From Cephalopachus bancanus (lineage: Eukaryota; Chordata; Mammalia; Primates; Tarsiidae), in the NCBI GenBank assembly GCA_027257055.1, contig JAPVLO010000059.1:806001-870000 (forward strand): a stretch of DNA of 64,000 bases, given 5' to 3'. Each line of letters begins with the position of its first letter. Within the stretch, counting starts at the first letter, position 1. The translations under genes were made by a program, and so were the position numbers. The notes under the pieces were generated by a model, which was not told the origin of the DNA, did not search any database, and saw only the letters and a program-made list of their open reading frames with translations. This document shows positions 63,967 through 64,000 of this stretch, in pieces.

Positions 63967-64000
63967 GACCAGCCTGGGAAACATAGCAAGACCTTGTTTC
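63967..64000 (+). mobile_element. Alu fragment at window edge
   Basis: GACCAGCCTGGGAAACATAG is the middle of an old-type Alu left arm. It begins without the usual head and is cut off by the end of the window. Confidence 0.75.

Overview
The window is mammalian and, by its repeats, a strepsirrhine primate; a Malagasy lemur is most likely. Two things point there. A dozen Alu copies carry the lemur-type head and tail (GCCGGGCTCGGTGGCTCAG, GAGTTGGAGTCTCACTCTG) rather than the anthropoid form. Many L1 copies share a 3' end built on GTGGGGTACAATTCAGGG. No tRNA-derived galago-type SINE was seen. Older layers shared by all primates or mammals are also present: AluJ, L1M, L2, MIR, mariner, Tigger and MLT-type LTRs. 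The species is not resolved.

The whole window appears to be intronic sequence of one gene on the minus strand. Two well-formed coding exons were found, at 35118-35232 and 13923-14079, joined in phase across a 21 kb intron. Together they encode the C-terminal half of a CFAP20-like (DUF667) domain, recognised as CFAP20DC (C3orf67 in human). No other exon of this gene was recognised; the remaining exons probably lie outside.

Region by region. 1-5 kb: a lemur Alu, a decayed L1, an older L1 and an AluJ. 5.0-11 kb: an ancient L1-like repeat broken by a KRAB zinc-finger processed retrocopy (5499-9370) and by a later L1 carrying an Alu. The retrocopy retains an exonised antisense Alu placed exactly at an exon-exon junction, and is itself hit by another Alu. 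11-17 kb: single-copy intron, the 3' exon, a mariner fragment and an antisense L1 5' end. 17-20 kb: an L1 with a nested Alu, then a CA microsatellite. 20.5-27.7 kb: nested L1M, a solo gammaretrovirus-like LTR, an MLT-type LTR and a 5'-inverted L1. 28-38 kb: quieter intron with MIR and L2, an older primate L1, the second exon and an inverted Alu pair. 38-44.6 kb: one antisense L1M broken by four younger L1 insertions. 44.7-53 kb: mariner, L2/MIR, an Alu beside a perfect 92-bp inverted repeat with an 81-bp tandem-repeat loop, and a Tigger element. 53-59.5 kb: antisense L1M with nested L1s and Alus. 59.5-62 kb: single copy, including an unidentified splice-flanked pair of open stretches. 62-64 kb: sense L1M entered by an Alu at the window edge.

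The functional content is the host gene. Nearly everything else is retrotransposon stratigraphy, whose order can be read from target-site duplications. The most unusual items are the exonised Alu fossil in the retrocopy, the perfect inverted repeat at 48.4-48.7 kb, two twin-primed L1s, a possible L1 3' transduction and two L1 tails truncated at the same base.
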